Shown: piece after piece, positions 24,437-32,666 of the stretch | Layout of the letters: every line of letters starts with the position of its first letter | Position numbering within the stretch: the first letter of the stretch is position 1 | Source of the DNA: Candidatus Binatia bacterium | GTDB taxonomy: Bacteria > Desulfobacterota > Binatia > HRBIN30 > BPIQ01 | Length of the DNA stretch: 64,000 nucleotides | NCBI GenBank assembly: GCA_026004195.1 | Contig: BPIQ01000002.1 | Coordinates: 496,001-560,000 of the forward strand | Reading direction: 5' to 3' | Made by a program: the position numbers and the translations under genes | Notes under the pieces: generated by a model | What the model was told of the DNA's origin: nothing | Databases searched by the model: none | What the model saw: the letters and a program-made list of their open reading frames with translations, nothing else

Positions 24437-26782
24437 GATCGGTTTTCCCTCCACCGGTTCCGCTCTGCCGAGCAGTTCCGCGCCGCCCCACTTCCAGCCC
24501 TCCACCGTGAGCCCCTTCCGCAGGTCGTAGCCCGCCTGGTAGTGGCGCACCACCCCGTTTTCGTCGACGAGCACGAAAGTCGGGGTTCCGCTCACGCCGA
24601 AGGCATCGAACGTCCGCCGGTACTTGTCCGAGAGGACGTTCTCCGGGAAAGGCCCTTTGTAGCTCCCGAAAAATCGCTCGAGCGTGGCCGGAACCTCGTC
24701 CGTCACGGCGAAGACCTCCACCTGGCGTACGAGCGAAAAAGCCAGCACCTCCGGAACGGCCGCGTGGCAGAACTGACACCAGGTAGCCCAGAAGAAGACG
24801 AGCTTGGGGCCCGTGACCTCTTCGGGTCGTTTCCCCCGAAAGACCTCCGCGCGAATCGGAGGAGCGGTGCTTCCCACCTCGACGGGCGGGTGAAGCTCGG
24901 GAAGCTCGAGCGGGTAGGGCTCGATGCGGAGGCGGACGCTCGTCCTGCGCCCGTCTCGCAGGACGGCGAGAGCCTCGGTCGTGCCGAGTTCGCGCGACAT
25001 CGTCCACTCCCGCACTTCGTGGGGCTCGCGGAAAAGACGGCGCGGGGGGCCCAGAAGGATGTCTCCGACTCGGAGCCCTGCCCTCTCGGCGGGCGAGTCC
25101 TTGTAGACCGCCTGCACCATCACCGCGCCGCGGGAGGCGCCGAACTCCCTTTGCTGGTCGGGGGTGAGCGGCTGGTAGCGGATTCCCATCCACCCGGGCA
25201 GCACGCTGCGCACGATCCGCTCCTCGGACGCGAGCGGCGGGAAGGGTTCGGGCTCGGGCAGAGGTCGCGAGAGACCGTTTCCCAGTCGGACTCGCTCGCA
25301 CGCGAGCAATTCCTCGTAGTCCTTTCGCTCCTCGACTGTCGCGCCCCTTTCGAGAAAAAGCCGGCCCGCCACGCGCAGCAAGAGCGACTGCATCCGCAGG
25401 ACGACACCGAGTCGCACGTCGGACCGATACGCCGCTTTCTGTGCCTCCTTCACCTTGCGGGATAGCTCTTCGAGGCGGCGCAGTCGCTCGGGGCGCGAAG
25501 CGGAAAACTCGGCGAGTTCGGCGAGAAGCTCGGATCGGAGTGCCGCCCGCCCCTCCTCGTCGAGCTTTTCGAGGGCCTTCGGGGCGGTCTTTTCCTTCCA
25601 CTCCGGGCGCTCCTCGAGAAACTCCTGGAAGTTCTCGACGAGCAGCGCCTCGAGTGCCTCTCGCCAGCGGGAAGCGTAGAGCCGGAGCTGCCGGGAAAAG
25701 CTCTCGAGCGTTTCCTCCCGCTCCTCCAGCTCCGCGAGACTGCGCGGGCTCGCCATGCCGAAAACCTGCCCGATGCGGTCGAGAAGCCGGATTTCCGGCT
25801 CCCACCTTTTCGGGTCCTGCCAGGCTTCTTCGAGGAGCCGATCGACGAACTCCGAAGGATCCATGCCTTCTTCGTCCGCCGCAGCCGCGAGAAGTTCCTC
25901 CAGGAAGAAGTCGCTCGTGGACAGCGGGACATCGGGCGAATCGTCGAGGCCGAGAACCGCCTCGTGCGCCGCGGCGAAGTCGAGCCCCGCGGCCCAGGCC
26001 TCGAAGAAGTGATGGGAGTGCCCGATGCCTTCCTTTCCCAGGTTCTCGGGGTAGCAGCCGTACGCGGGCCGGTCCGCCGTGGTGGAAAAAAAGCCGCAGA
26101 GGCCGGGTCTGGGGTCGAGATCCTCGTCGTTCCCGAAAATGACGTTCGCGAAGGACCCGGAAAAACACTGCGACATGAGGAAGACGACCTGCACGCCCGG
26201 CCGCAGTCCGCGGAGAAGATCGCGGAGTTCGTGGACCGTGAGGGACTCTCCCCAGAGCGTGATGAAGTTGTTTCTCGGGTCTTCCTGGTTCTCCTCGCCG
26301 TGGTCCGTCACGTAAAAGAGAAGGAGATCTCCCTTCTCGAGCTTCTGCCCCTCCCGCCGGAACCACGTTCGGAGGGCTTCCTTTCTGGCGGGCCGCAGCT
26401 CCACTCCCGGAAGCTCCGAATTCACGTACGCAATTTGCGGTCGGAGCCTGCGGCGAAGGCTCCGGGGGAGCAGCCAGAGCTCGTCGTCGTCCCCTCCGTC
26501 CCGCACCGCCAGGTCGAGACCGGGGTCCGAGCCGTCGGCGCTGAACACCGCCAGGTGGGTCCTCGGCACACCCGCCGCGTCCAGCAATTCCACGAGAGAG
26601 CGAAGGTGCTGCAGATGCGAGCGGTAGTTCGTGGCGGGCTCGCCTCCCCCGTTGACCAGCACGGCGTAGACCTGGGGCTTTCGGCGGGCGTCGCGCAGGA
26701 GAATCGTGCTGCAGCTCCAGGTAACGAGGACGAGCACGACGAGGCTCGAAAGGATCCGGTGGGCTCGCACGCCCCCAAGCAT
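24407..26782 (-). CDS. Caspase-like (C13/clan CD) lipoprotein with PDZ and thioredoxin domains
   Basis: A 791-residue lipoprotein from ATG 26782; LVVLVLVTWSC ends in a lipobox Cys. Residues 30-260 look like a clan CD cysteine peptidase related to legumain: LLLFYVTDHGEEN supplies the catalytic His and VVFLMSQCFSGSF the catalytic Cys. A long helical, charged region follows (about 300-470). A PDZ domain comes next (MVQAVYKDSPAERAGLRVGDILLG), then a TlpA/thioredoxin-like domain with the redox pair in FFWATWCQFCHAAVPEV and the cis-Pro loop VSGTPTFVLVDENG. The protein should be anchored facing the periplasm or cell surface. I know of no characterised protein with this order. Its 3' end overlaps the convergent small membrane protein gene by 30 bases. 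Confidence 0.78.
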   Translation of the reverse strand: MLGGVRAHRILSSLVVLVLVTWSCSTILLRDARRKPQVYAVLVNGGGEPATNYRSHLQHLRSLVELLDAAGVPRTHLAVFSADGSDPGLDLAVRDGGDDDELWLLPRSLRRRLRPQIAYVNSELPGVELRPARKEALRTWFRREGQKLEKGDLLLFYVTDHGEENQEDPRNNFITLWGESLTVHELRDLLRGLRPGVQVVFLMSQCFSGSFANVIFGNDEDLDPRPGLCGFFSTTADRPAYGCYPENLGKEGIGHSHHFFEAWAAGLDFAAAHEAVLGLDDSPDVPLSTSDFFLEELLAAAADEEGMDPSEFVDRLLEEAWQDPKRWEPEIRLLDRIGQVFGMASPRSLAELEEREETLESFSRQLRLYASRWREALEALLVENFQEFLEERPEWKEKTAPKALEKLDEEGRAALRSELLAELAEFSASRPERLRRLEELSRKVKEAQKAAYRSDVRLGVVLRMQSLLLRVAGRLFLERGATVEERKDYEELLACERVRLGNGLSRPLPEPEPFPPLASEERIVRSVLPGWMGIRYQPLTPDQQREFGASRGAVMVQAVYKDSPAERAGLRVGDILLGPPRRLFREPHEVREWTMSRELGTTEALAVLRDGRRTSVRLRIEPYPLELPELHPPVEVGSTAPPIRAEVFRGKRPEEVTGPKLVFFWATWCQFCHAAVPEVLAFSLVRQVEVFAVTDEVPATLERFFGSYKGPFPENVLSDKYRRTFDAFGVSGTPTFVLVDENGVVRHYQAGYDLRKGLTVEGWKWGGAELLGRAEPVEGKPISAENLPAPD

Positions 26783-27097
26783 ACCTTCTTTCGGCGCCTC
26801 GGCCGAGTCCCGTTCGGGCCGGGACCCCGTCCCATCCCGGCGGGAGTTCGCGGCGAAGGCGATCACGGCCGCCGCGGAGGGACGCGCTCCGTCGCGTCCG
26901 GGGGGGCGGACGCGTCAGATAGGAACACGGCCACGACAGAGCGTGGCCCTCCGATGCGTCCGGGGGGCGGGGAACGTGGGCCCCACACCTGCGATGACCG
27001 CTCGTGCCGTTTCCGACCACGGCCACCGCGGAGGGACGCGCTCCGTCGCGTCCGGGGGGGCGGACGCGTCAGATAGGAACACGGCCACGACAGAGCG

Positions 27098-27199
27098 GGG
27101 AGGACGTGAAGAAATTCCGCCCACGCCATCGTGGGCTGGAATTTTGATGGGATTTTCTCGCGCGAAATTCGGATGACCGGGGATTTTTTCACGATCCCG
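27098..27199. repeat. 100-bp element nested in a hairpin, copy 2
   Basis: The ends CGTGAAGAAATTCC and GGGGATTTTTTCACG are imperfect inverted repeats. The two halves of a type 2 hairpin (GGCCACGACAGAGCG and TGGCCCTCCG) flank it directly. It shares its internal GCGAAATTCGG segment with the copy at 27337-27437. Confidence 0.65.
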
Positions 27200-27336
27200 T
27201 GGCCCTCCGATTCGCGGATTCGAAGCCGCCTTGCAGAGGCGCACGCATGACGCACGCACGTGCCGGAGGGACGCGCTCCGTCGCGTCCGAGGGGGGGCGG
27301 ACGCGCGTCAGATAGGAACACGGCCACGACAGAGCG

Positions 27337-27437
27337 GGGAGAACGTGAAAAAATTCCGCCCGTCCCACCGGAGGCTGGAACTTCATGGAATTTTTTCGGG
27401 CGAAATTCGGGCGACCGGGGATGTTTTCACGAACCGG
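27337..27437. repeat. 100-bp element, copy 3
   Basis: Related to copy 2, with ends CGTGAAAAAATTCC and GGGGATGTTTTCACG. The left half of a type 2 hairpin precedes it, but the right half is missing and the sequence runs into unique DNA. Confidence 0.6.
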
Positions 27438-27506
27438 GATCCCGCGATTCCCGGGGGACACGGGCCAACAATTGCCTCCCCGGTGGATCGGTGCGAACCT
27501 CCAATC

Positions 27507-28940
27507 GTGCGAAAGGGCGCACGCACCTGGACACGGGGCACGAGGGTTTCCCTCGTCCCGCCTCTCCTCTTCGCTCTGTCGCTTTTCGCCCTGCCTTTTT
27601 TGCGTTCGGGCTGCCGGAGCCCGACGCCACCGCCGGCGCATCCCGACGTCGTCCTGGTCACGGTCGATACCCTTCGGGCCGACCACGTGGGTCTCTACGG
27701 ATACGAACGACCCACGACACCGGCGGTCGACCGCTGGTTCGGCGGCGGGGCCATCTACGAGCGTGCGTACTCGACGCATGCCGCGACCCCTCAGAGCGTC
27801 GTGAGCATCCTGAGCGGCCTCCTTCCCCAGGAGCACCGCGTGCGTCTTTTCTACCAGCTCGCGCCGCCGGAGCTCAGGCTCCTTCCGGACCTCCTCCGCC
27901 CCCGCTATCGCACAGCCGCTTTCGTCGCCAACATGCTTCTGACCGAGGAGGCGCTCGGGATCGCGGGGCGCTTCGACCACTACGACGACTACGTCGATCA
28001 GCTCCAGCACAACCGCGACATCTACGAGCGGAACGCGGAGCGGACGACCGACGCCGTCCTCCGCTGGCTCGAGCGCGAGAACGACCCCGGACGGCCGCTC
28101 TTCCTCTGGGTCCACTACATGGACCCGCACGGGCCCTACCATCCGCCGGCGGACTGGAAGTTCCGCTTCCGCCACTCCGGGCGGAGGGAAATCGACCCGA
28201 ACCGCGTTTCGGCCTACATGCGCATTCCGGGGGAAACGGATGGCCTCGTGTACGTCGACCGCTACGACGAGGAAATCGCGTACACGGATTTCCACCTGGG
28301 ACGTCTCTTCGAGGGCTACGAGAAGATTCGGCCGGTCGAAAAAAGCCTCTGGATCTTCACGGCGGACCACGGCGAGACGATGATGGAGCACGAGTTCTGG
28401 TTCACGCACGGCTACCACGTCTACGAGCCGATCGTGCGAGTTCCGCTGCTCTTGCGCGGGCCCGGCGTCGTGCCTGGCAGGAAGACCGCGCTCGCTTCCG
28501 GCACCGACATCGCGCCCACGGTGCTGCGGTTTGCCGGCGTGGAGTCTCCGCCCGAGCTTCCGCGCGTCGATTTGAGGACGGGCGAGGGCCTCTCGGCCAA
28601 CCGGGTCGTCTACGCCGAAGCTCGAGGTCTCCTGCAACAACGGGCGGCCGTCGCAGCTCGTCGCAAGTGGGTCGTCTCTCTCGAGCCCGGGACGGGGAAG
28701 ATCGTCTCGAAACGGACCTACGATCTCGAGCACGATCCCGGCGAGTCGGCGCCCGAGCCCTGGCAGGACGGGCCGGCGGGAGAGAGCCTCCTCGAGCTTT
28801 GCCGGAGCGACCCCGACCCGGGCGGTGCCCCGGTGCAAGTGCGAAAAGGGACGAAGCTCACGGCCCCGAAAATCGCCCCGCGAGCGGAAGCAGAGGTGCG
28901 CGAGCGGCTCCGGGCGCTCGGTTACGAGGAGGAGCCGTAG
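27507..28940 (+). CDS. Sulfatase/alkaline-phosphatase-superfamily lipoprotein
   Basis: A 477-residue protein. GTG 27507 gives VRKGARTWTRG, then leader LVPPLLFALSLFALPFLRSGC, possibly a lipobox. The sulfatase fold is clear: VVLVTVDTLRADHVGLYGY (metal-binding Asp), then the nucleophile region THAATPQSVVSILSG, HYMDPHGPY, and FTADHGETMMEHEFWFTHGY (metal-binding Asp-His). The canonical C/S-x-P-x-R that becomes formylglycine is absent; Thr or Ser occupies the site. A phospho- or sulfo-transfer by a Thr nucleophile, as in phosphoethanolamine transferases and LTA synthases, is an alternative to sulfate ester hydrolysis. It is flanked on both sides by hairpin arrays. Confidence 0.78.
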   Translation: MRKGARTWTRGTRVSLVPPLLFALSLFALPFLRSGCRSPTPPPAHPDVVLVTVDTLRADHVGLYGYERPTTPAVDRWFGGGAIYERAYSTHAATPQSVVSILSGLLPQEHRVRLFYQLAPPELRLLPDLLRPRYRTAAFVANMLLTEEALGIAGRFDHYDDYVDQLQHNRDIYERNAERTTDAVLRWLERENDPGRPLFLWVHYMDPHGPYHPPADWKFRFRHSGRREIDPNRVSAYMRIPGETDGLVYVDRYDEEIAYTDFHLGRLFEGYEKIRPVEKSLWIFTADHGETMMEHEFWFTHGYHVYEPIVRVPLLLRGPGVVPGRKTALASGTDIAPTVLRFAGVESPPELPRVDLRTGEGLSANRVVYAEARGLLQQRAAVAARRKWVVSLEPGTGKIVSKRTYDLEHDPGESAPEPWQDGPAGESLLELCRSDPDPGGAPVQVRKGTKLTAPKIAPRAEAEVRERLRALGYEEEP

Positions 28941-28960
28941 GGAAACGTGCCGTTCGCCCC

Positions 28961-29450
28961 GGAGGGACGCGCTCCGTCGCGTCCCGGGGGGCGGACGCGT
29001 CAGATAGGAACACGGCCACGACAGAGCGTGGCCCTCCGATGCGTCCGGGGGGGGCGGGAAACGTGCGCCCCACACCTGCGATGATCGCTCGTGCCGTTTC
29101 CGAACACGGCCACCGCGGAGGGACGCGCTCCGTCGCGTCCCGGGGGGCGGATGCGTCAGATAGGAACACGGCCACGACAGAGCGTGGCCCTCCGATGCGT
29201 CCGGGGGGCGGGGAACGTGGGCCCCACACCTGCGATGATCGCTCGTGCCGTTTCCGAACACGGCCACCGCGGAGGGACGCGCTCCGTCGCGTCCCGGGGG
29301 GCGGACGCGTCAGATAGGAACACGGCCACGACAGAGCGTGGCCCTCCGATGCGTCCGGGGGGGGCGGGAACGTGCGCCCCACACCTGCGATGATCGCTCG
29401 TGCCGTTTCCGAACACGGCCACCGCGGAGGGACGCGCTCCGTCGCGTCCC
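28961..29450. repeat. Tandem array of a 155-bp unit built from two facing hairpins
   Basis: Units start at 28961, 29117, 29271 and 29426 (periods 156, 154, 155; the last is partial). Each full unit has a type 1 forward hairpin, the spacer gcggacgcgtcagatagga, a reversed type 2 hairpin, and a tail with cacacctgcgatgatcgctc. The same unit occurs twice at 26876-27100. Open frames across the array on both strands are artefacts of the repeat. No gene is present in 28941-29716. Confidence 0.9.
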
Positions 29451-29689
29451 GGGGGGACCCCGGGGCGGAATCGCCGTCGTCGTTTCGCGTTCGAGCATGG
29501 ACGTTCGCGGCATCCGCGAACACGGCCATCCGGAGGGACGCGCTCCTGGCCTCCTTTGTCGGAGTTTCCGGCAGCCGGATGCACGGGATCACGGTGGGGA
29601 CAGAGCCCGAACGTCTCTTCGCGTCCTCGGGGCGCATGATCCACCAAACCCGTGGCCCTCCGGCACTGCGGCCGTTGACTTCCCACCGA

Positions 29690-29709
29690 AGTCGACGCTA
29701 GTGTCGACT
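29690..29709. promoter_or_regulatory. Candidate TetR operator, AGTCGAC/GTCGACT palindrome
   Basis: Two perfect 7-base arms flank a GCTAGT centre, ending 7 bases before the TetR start codon at 29717. The position, overlapping the likely ribosome binding site or promoter, fits autorepression by the TetR protein and control of the two downstream genes. A further half-site (TTCGTCGA) follows at 29709-29716. Confidence 0.5.
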
Positions 29710-29716
29710 TTCGTCG

Positions 29717-30364
29717 ATGCAAGCCCTTCCGCTGAGGCTCGGCAAACGCGAGCAAACCAAGGCCCGTAACCGGGCCGTCATTCTCGCCGCGGCCCGTCTC
29801 GTTTTCGGTCGCCTCGGCGTGGAACGCGCCACCGTGCGCGACATCGTGCGGGCCACGGACCTCTCGGTCGGGACCTTCTACGAGTACTTCCGCGACAAAA
29901 AGGACGTCTTTCGCGCCGTCCTCGAGGACACGCTCTCCGGTCTCCGGCAGAGACTCCGGTCGGTCCGGCGGGACGTTTCCCTGCCTTTCGAGGAGCGGAT
30001 CTACCGCGCCTATCTCGCCTTTTTCCGGTTCGTCGTCGAGGAACGCGTGCTCTTCGAGGTTCTCGAGCGGAACGTCTGGCGCCTCGGGGAAGACCCGACG
30101 ACGGCTTCGCTTTCGCGGGCTGTCGAAGAGCTGCGGGAGGATCTCCTGCCGGACTTCGCCGCGCACGCACCGGGCGGACACGACCCCGAGGACGTGGCGG
30201 CAGCCATGATCGGAACGGGTCTCATGGTGGCGCGGCAGCGTCTCGTTCGTGGTGAACTCGACCCGGAAAAAGCAGCGAGGTTTTGCACGGCCTTCAGCTT
30301 GCGCGGGCTGACGAGGGCGTCGACTTCGGAGAGGCTCCCGTATCCAAAGGAGGAAAAACGATGA
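29717..30364 (+). CDS. TetR-family transcriptional regulator
   Basis: A 215-residue regulator. The N-terminal helix-turn-helix is typical: RAVILAAARLVFGRLGVERA, then TVRDIVRATDLSVGTFYEYF and RDKKDVFRAVL. The ligand-binding half is all helical and not diagnostic. The stop overlaps the next gene's start (ATGA), placing the regulator first in an operon with a LLM monooxygenase and a hydrolase. It probably represses this operon from the palindrome at 29690-29709 and responds to the substrate of those enzymes. Confidence 0.9.
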   Translation: MQALPLRLGKREQTKARNRAVILAAARLVFGRLGVERATVRDIVRATDLSVGTFYEYFRDKKDVFRAVLEDTLSGLRQRLRSVRRDVSLPFEERIYRAYLAFFRFVVEERVLFEVLERNVWRLGEDPTTASLSRAVEELREDLLPDFAAHAPGGHDPEDVAAAMIGTGLMVARQRLVRGELDPEKAARFCTAFSLRGLTRASTSERLPYPKEEKR

Positions 30365-31587
30365 AACACTTTCTCTTCCATCTCATGCCGTACCGCGACC
30401 TGCCGGCGGACTTCGAGAAGCGCTACGAGTCGGCGTGGGTCTGGATCCCGAACTCGCTCTTCGACGAGAAAAAGGGACACCGGTACTACAACGAGTATCT
30501 CGACCAGCTCGCCGAGGCCGAGGAGCTCGGCTTCGAAGGCGTCTGCGTGAACGAGCACCACCAGAACGCCTACGGCCTCATGCCCTCTCCCAACATCATC
30601 GCCGCGATGCTCGTCATGCGAACCAAGCGGATCAAGATCGCCGTCGTGGGAAACGCCCTCCCGCTCTACGACCCGCCCACCCGCGTGGCCGAGGAAATCG
30701 CCATGCTCGACTGCATCTCCGGCGGAAGGATCATCTCCGGACAGGTCATCGGCGGCGGCCCCGAGTACTTCTCCTTTTCCATCAACCCCGCCGAAGCCCG
30801 AACCCGCTTCCGCGAAGCCCACGAGATCATCATGCGGGCCTGGACGCAGCCCGGTCCCTTCGAGTTCTACGGAGAGCACTACAAGCTCCGCTACGTGAAC
30901 TGCTGGCCCAAGCCGCTCCAGAAGCCGCACCCGCCCGTGTGGATCCCCGGCGCGGGTTCCGTGGAAACCATGGAGTTCGTCGCCAAGCGGCGCTACGCCT
31001 ACATGGGCATCCCCTACTTCCACATCGACTTCTTCAAGAAGAACTACGCGCTTTTCCGCGAGATCTGCGAGCGCGAAGGCTACAAGGCCCACCCGGAGCA
31101 GATGGGGCTCTTGATGCCGATTTACGTCGCCGAAACGGACGCGAAGGCACGCGAAGAGTTCGAGCCCCACTTCTGGTACTTCAAGAACAAGCTCATCCCG
31201 GGGCTCACGATCTCGCCCCCGGGATACACCTCCGTTCGCTCGGCTCTGCGTGTGCTCAAGGCGCTCCGAAGCGGGAAAATGTTCGTCAACAGTGTCGAGA
31301 CCTGGCAGGACGTCGAGGAAGGGTGCTTCGCGATCGTAGGGAGCCCGAAGACCGTCGCGCAGAAGATCGTCGAGCACGCCAAGGAGATCGGGTGCGGGAA
31401 CCTCCTCGGGCTTTTCCAGCTCGGCGACATGCCGCCCGAGAAAGCCAGAAAGAACGCGCGTCTTTACGCCGAGGAAGTCATGCCGCTCGTCGACAGGGAA
31501 ATCCCGAACACGACCGAGCCCATGCCTCCGTCGAACCCGTTCCCCGAGGAAGAAGAGGAACGACCGAGAAAGGTGGCCGTGAGCTGA
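30361..31587 (+). CDS. LLM-class flavin-dependent monooxygenase
   Basis: A 408-residue bacterial luciferase-like TIM-barrel protein from ATG 30361 (AAAGGAGG upstream). Typical stretches are LFHLMPYRDLP at the start, EAEELGFEGVCVNEHHQNAYGLMPSPNIIAA, LPLYDPPTRVAEEIAMLDCISGGR and AHEIIMRAWTQPGPFEFYGEHY. Such enzymes use reduced FMN (or F420 in some branches) and oxygen to hydroxylate or cleave small organic molecules; the substrate cannot be read from sequence. It overlaps the TetR gene by ATGA and the hydrolase gene by one base (TGATG). The acidic tail (EEEEERPRK) is unusual for the family. Confidence 0.9.
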   Translation: MKHFLFHLMPYRDLPADFEKRYESAWVWIPNSLFDEKKGHRYYNEYLDQLAEAEELGFEGVCVNEHHQNAYGLMPSPNIIAAMLVMRTKRIKIAVVGNALPLYDPPTRVAEEIAMLDCISGGRIISGQVIGGGPEYFSFSINPAEARTRFREAHEIIMRAWTQPGPFEFYGEHYKLRYVNCWPKPLQKPHPPVWIPGAGSVETMEFVAKRRYAYMGIPYFHIDFFKKNYALFREICEREGYKAHPEQMGLLMPIYVAETDAKAREEFEPHFWYFKNKLIPGLTISPPGYTSVRSALRVLKALRSGKMFVNSVETWQDVEEGCFAIVGSPKTVAQKIVEHAKEIGCGNLLGLFQLGDMPPEKARKNARLYAEEVMPLVDREIPNTTEPMPPSNPFPEEEEERPRKVAVS

Positions 31588-32384
31588 TGGAAAAGACGAC
31601 GACGCAGATTCTCGTCCGGGGCCGGAAAATCCACGAGATTCGTGGTGGCGAAGGGAAGCCCCTTCTCTACCTCCACAGCGCCGCGGGCGACGCCCTCTGG
31701 CTCCCGCACCTCGAGGGGCTCGCCCGCCACTACGAGGTGCATGCTCCCGCCCACCCGGGCTTTCTCGGCAGCGAAGGCATCGAGGAAATCCGCGACATCG
31801 AGGACTACGCCTACCACTACCTCGATTACATGGACGCGAAGGGCTGGTCGTCCGTCGACGTCGTGGGCGTTTCGCTCGGTGGCTGGATCGCCGCCGAGCT
31901 CGCGGCCCGATGGCCCGAGAAGGTCTCGCGGCTCGTCCTCGTCAACGCGGTCGGCATCTGGGTCCGCGAGCGGCCCATCGCCGACATCTTCGCCCTCGAC
32001 ACCCGCTTTCCCGAGCGCTTCAAGCAACTCCTCTTCCACGACGTGAACTGCCCTGCGGCGCAGATGATGCCGGGCCCCGGCCAGGTCGGAGAGCTTCCGG
32101 AAGAAATGGTCGTGAATTTCATGAACGCCATGGCCGCCACCGCCAAGGTCGGCTGGAACCCGCTTCTCCACGACCCGCGACTCGAGCGCATCCTCCACCG
32201 CGTGAAAGCCCCGACGCTCTGCCTCTGGTCCGAGAACGACCGCGTCGTGCCTCCGGTCTACGGGCGCAAATACGCCGAGCTCATCCCCGGCGCGAAGCTC
32301 GAGATCGTGCGCGAGTGCGGGCACCTGCTCCCGTTCGAAAAGCCGGAGGTCTTCGTGGAAAAGGTGCGGGCTTTTCTCGGCTGA
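31587..32384 (+). CDS. Alpha/beta-fold hydrolase
   Basis: A 265-residue hydrolase. The oxyanion region is PLLYLHSAAGDALWLPHL, the nucleophile elbow is VVGVSLGGWIAAELAAR (Ser), the acid is in LCLWSENDRVVPP (Asp) and the His in IVRECGHLLPFEKPE. This matches the meta-cleavage-product or esterase type hydrolases often encoded beside LLM monooxygenases in hydrocarbon-degrading bacteria. It probably acts on the product of the monooxygenase. The start overlaps the previous stop by one base. The 282 bases after it contain only a terminator-like hairpin. Confidence 0.9.
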   Translation: MEKTTTQILVRGRKIHEIRGGEGKPLLYLHSAAGDALWLPHLEGLARHYEVHAPAHPGFLGSEGIEEIRDIEDYAYHYLDYMDAKGWSSVDVVGVSLGGWIAAELAARWPEKVSRLVLVNAVGIWVRERPIADIFALDTRFPERFKQLLFHDVNCPAAQMMPGPGQVGELPEEMVVNFMNAMAATAKVGWNPLLHDPRLERILHRVKAPTLCLWSENDRVVPPVYGRKYAELIPGAKLEIVRECGHLLPFEKPEVFVEKVRAFLG

Positions 32385-32395
32385 GCGGAGAGGTC

Positions 32396-32425
32396 CCGCT
32401 CGGGCCCGGGTTTTTTTCCGAGCGG
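32396..32425 (+). terminator. Terminator-like hairpin with internal T tract
   Basis: CCGCTCGG (32396-32403) pairs perfectly with CCGAGCGG (32418-32425) around GCCCGGGTTTTTTT. A shorter stem directly before the T tract may be the effective terminator. It lies 12 bases after the hydrolase stop. The T tract being inside the larger stem-loop makes it unorthodox. Confidence 0.35.
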
Positions 32426-32666
32426 CACGGGAAGCCAAAACAGGGCTCCGACGGCCCGAGCGCGTGCGCCTGCAAAAAGCCCGAGACCCGTCTCCGCACC
32501 TGCCATGGGTTTTCCGCCTGCTGGACGCCTGGTGAGCAGAGCCAAGCCGGAAAGTCTTCCAGCTCGAGCTCGTTGCGACCGATGAGGTCCGAGCTCCGGG
32601 CACGAGAGCAAGCGAGGCTCTCACCTGCTCCCCCTGGCTCACGTAGGCCGAGGGCTCCCGCGAGCC

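Larger units (their letters stand above)
26876..27440. repeat. GGAGG-hairpin array with two long-form copies
   Basis: Type 1 forward hairpins at 26880-26899 and about 27034-27053 are 154 bases apart, each followed by a reversed type 2 hairpin (26929-26948, and one starting at 27083). The second reversed copy is split by the 100-bp element at 27098-27199 and resumes with TGGCCCTCCG. A third type 1 copy sits near 27268-27290, followed by a half type 2 hairpin and another 100-bp element at about 27337-27437. No gene is seen in 26783-27506. Confidence 0.82.

Noticed and set aside
28961-29450. CRISPR array
   Set aside because: Repeats of 155 bp with near-identical spacers and internal palindromes do not fit CRISPR. 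The spacers are not unique, and no Cas genes are present.
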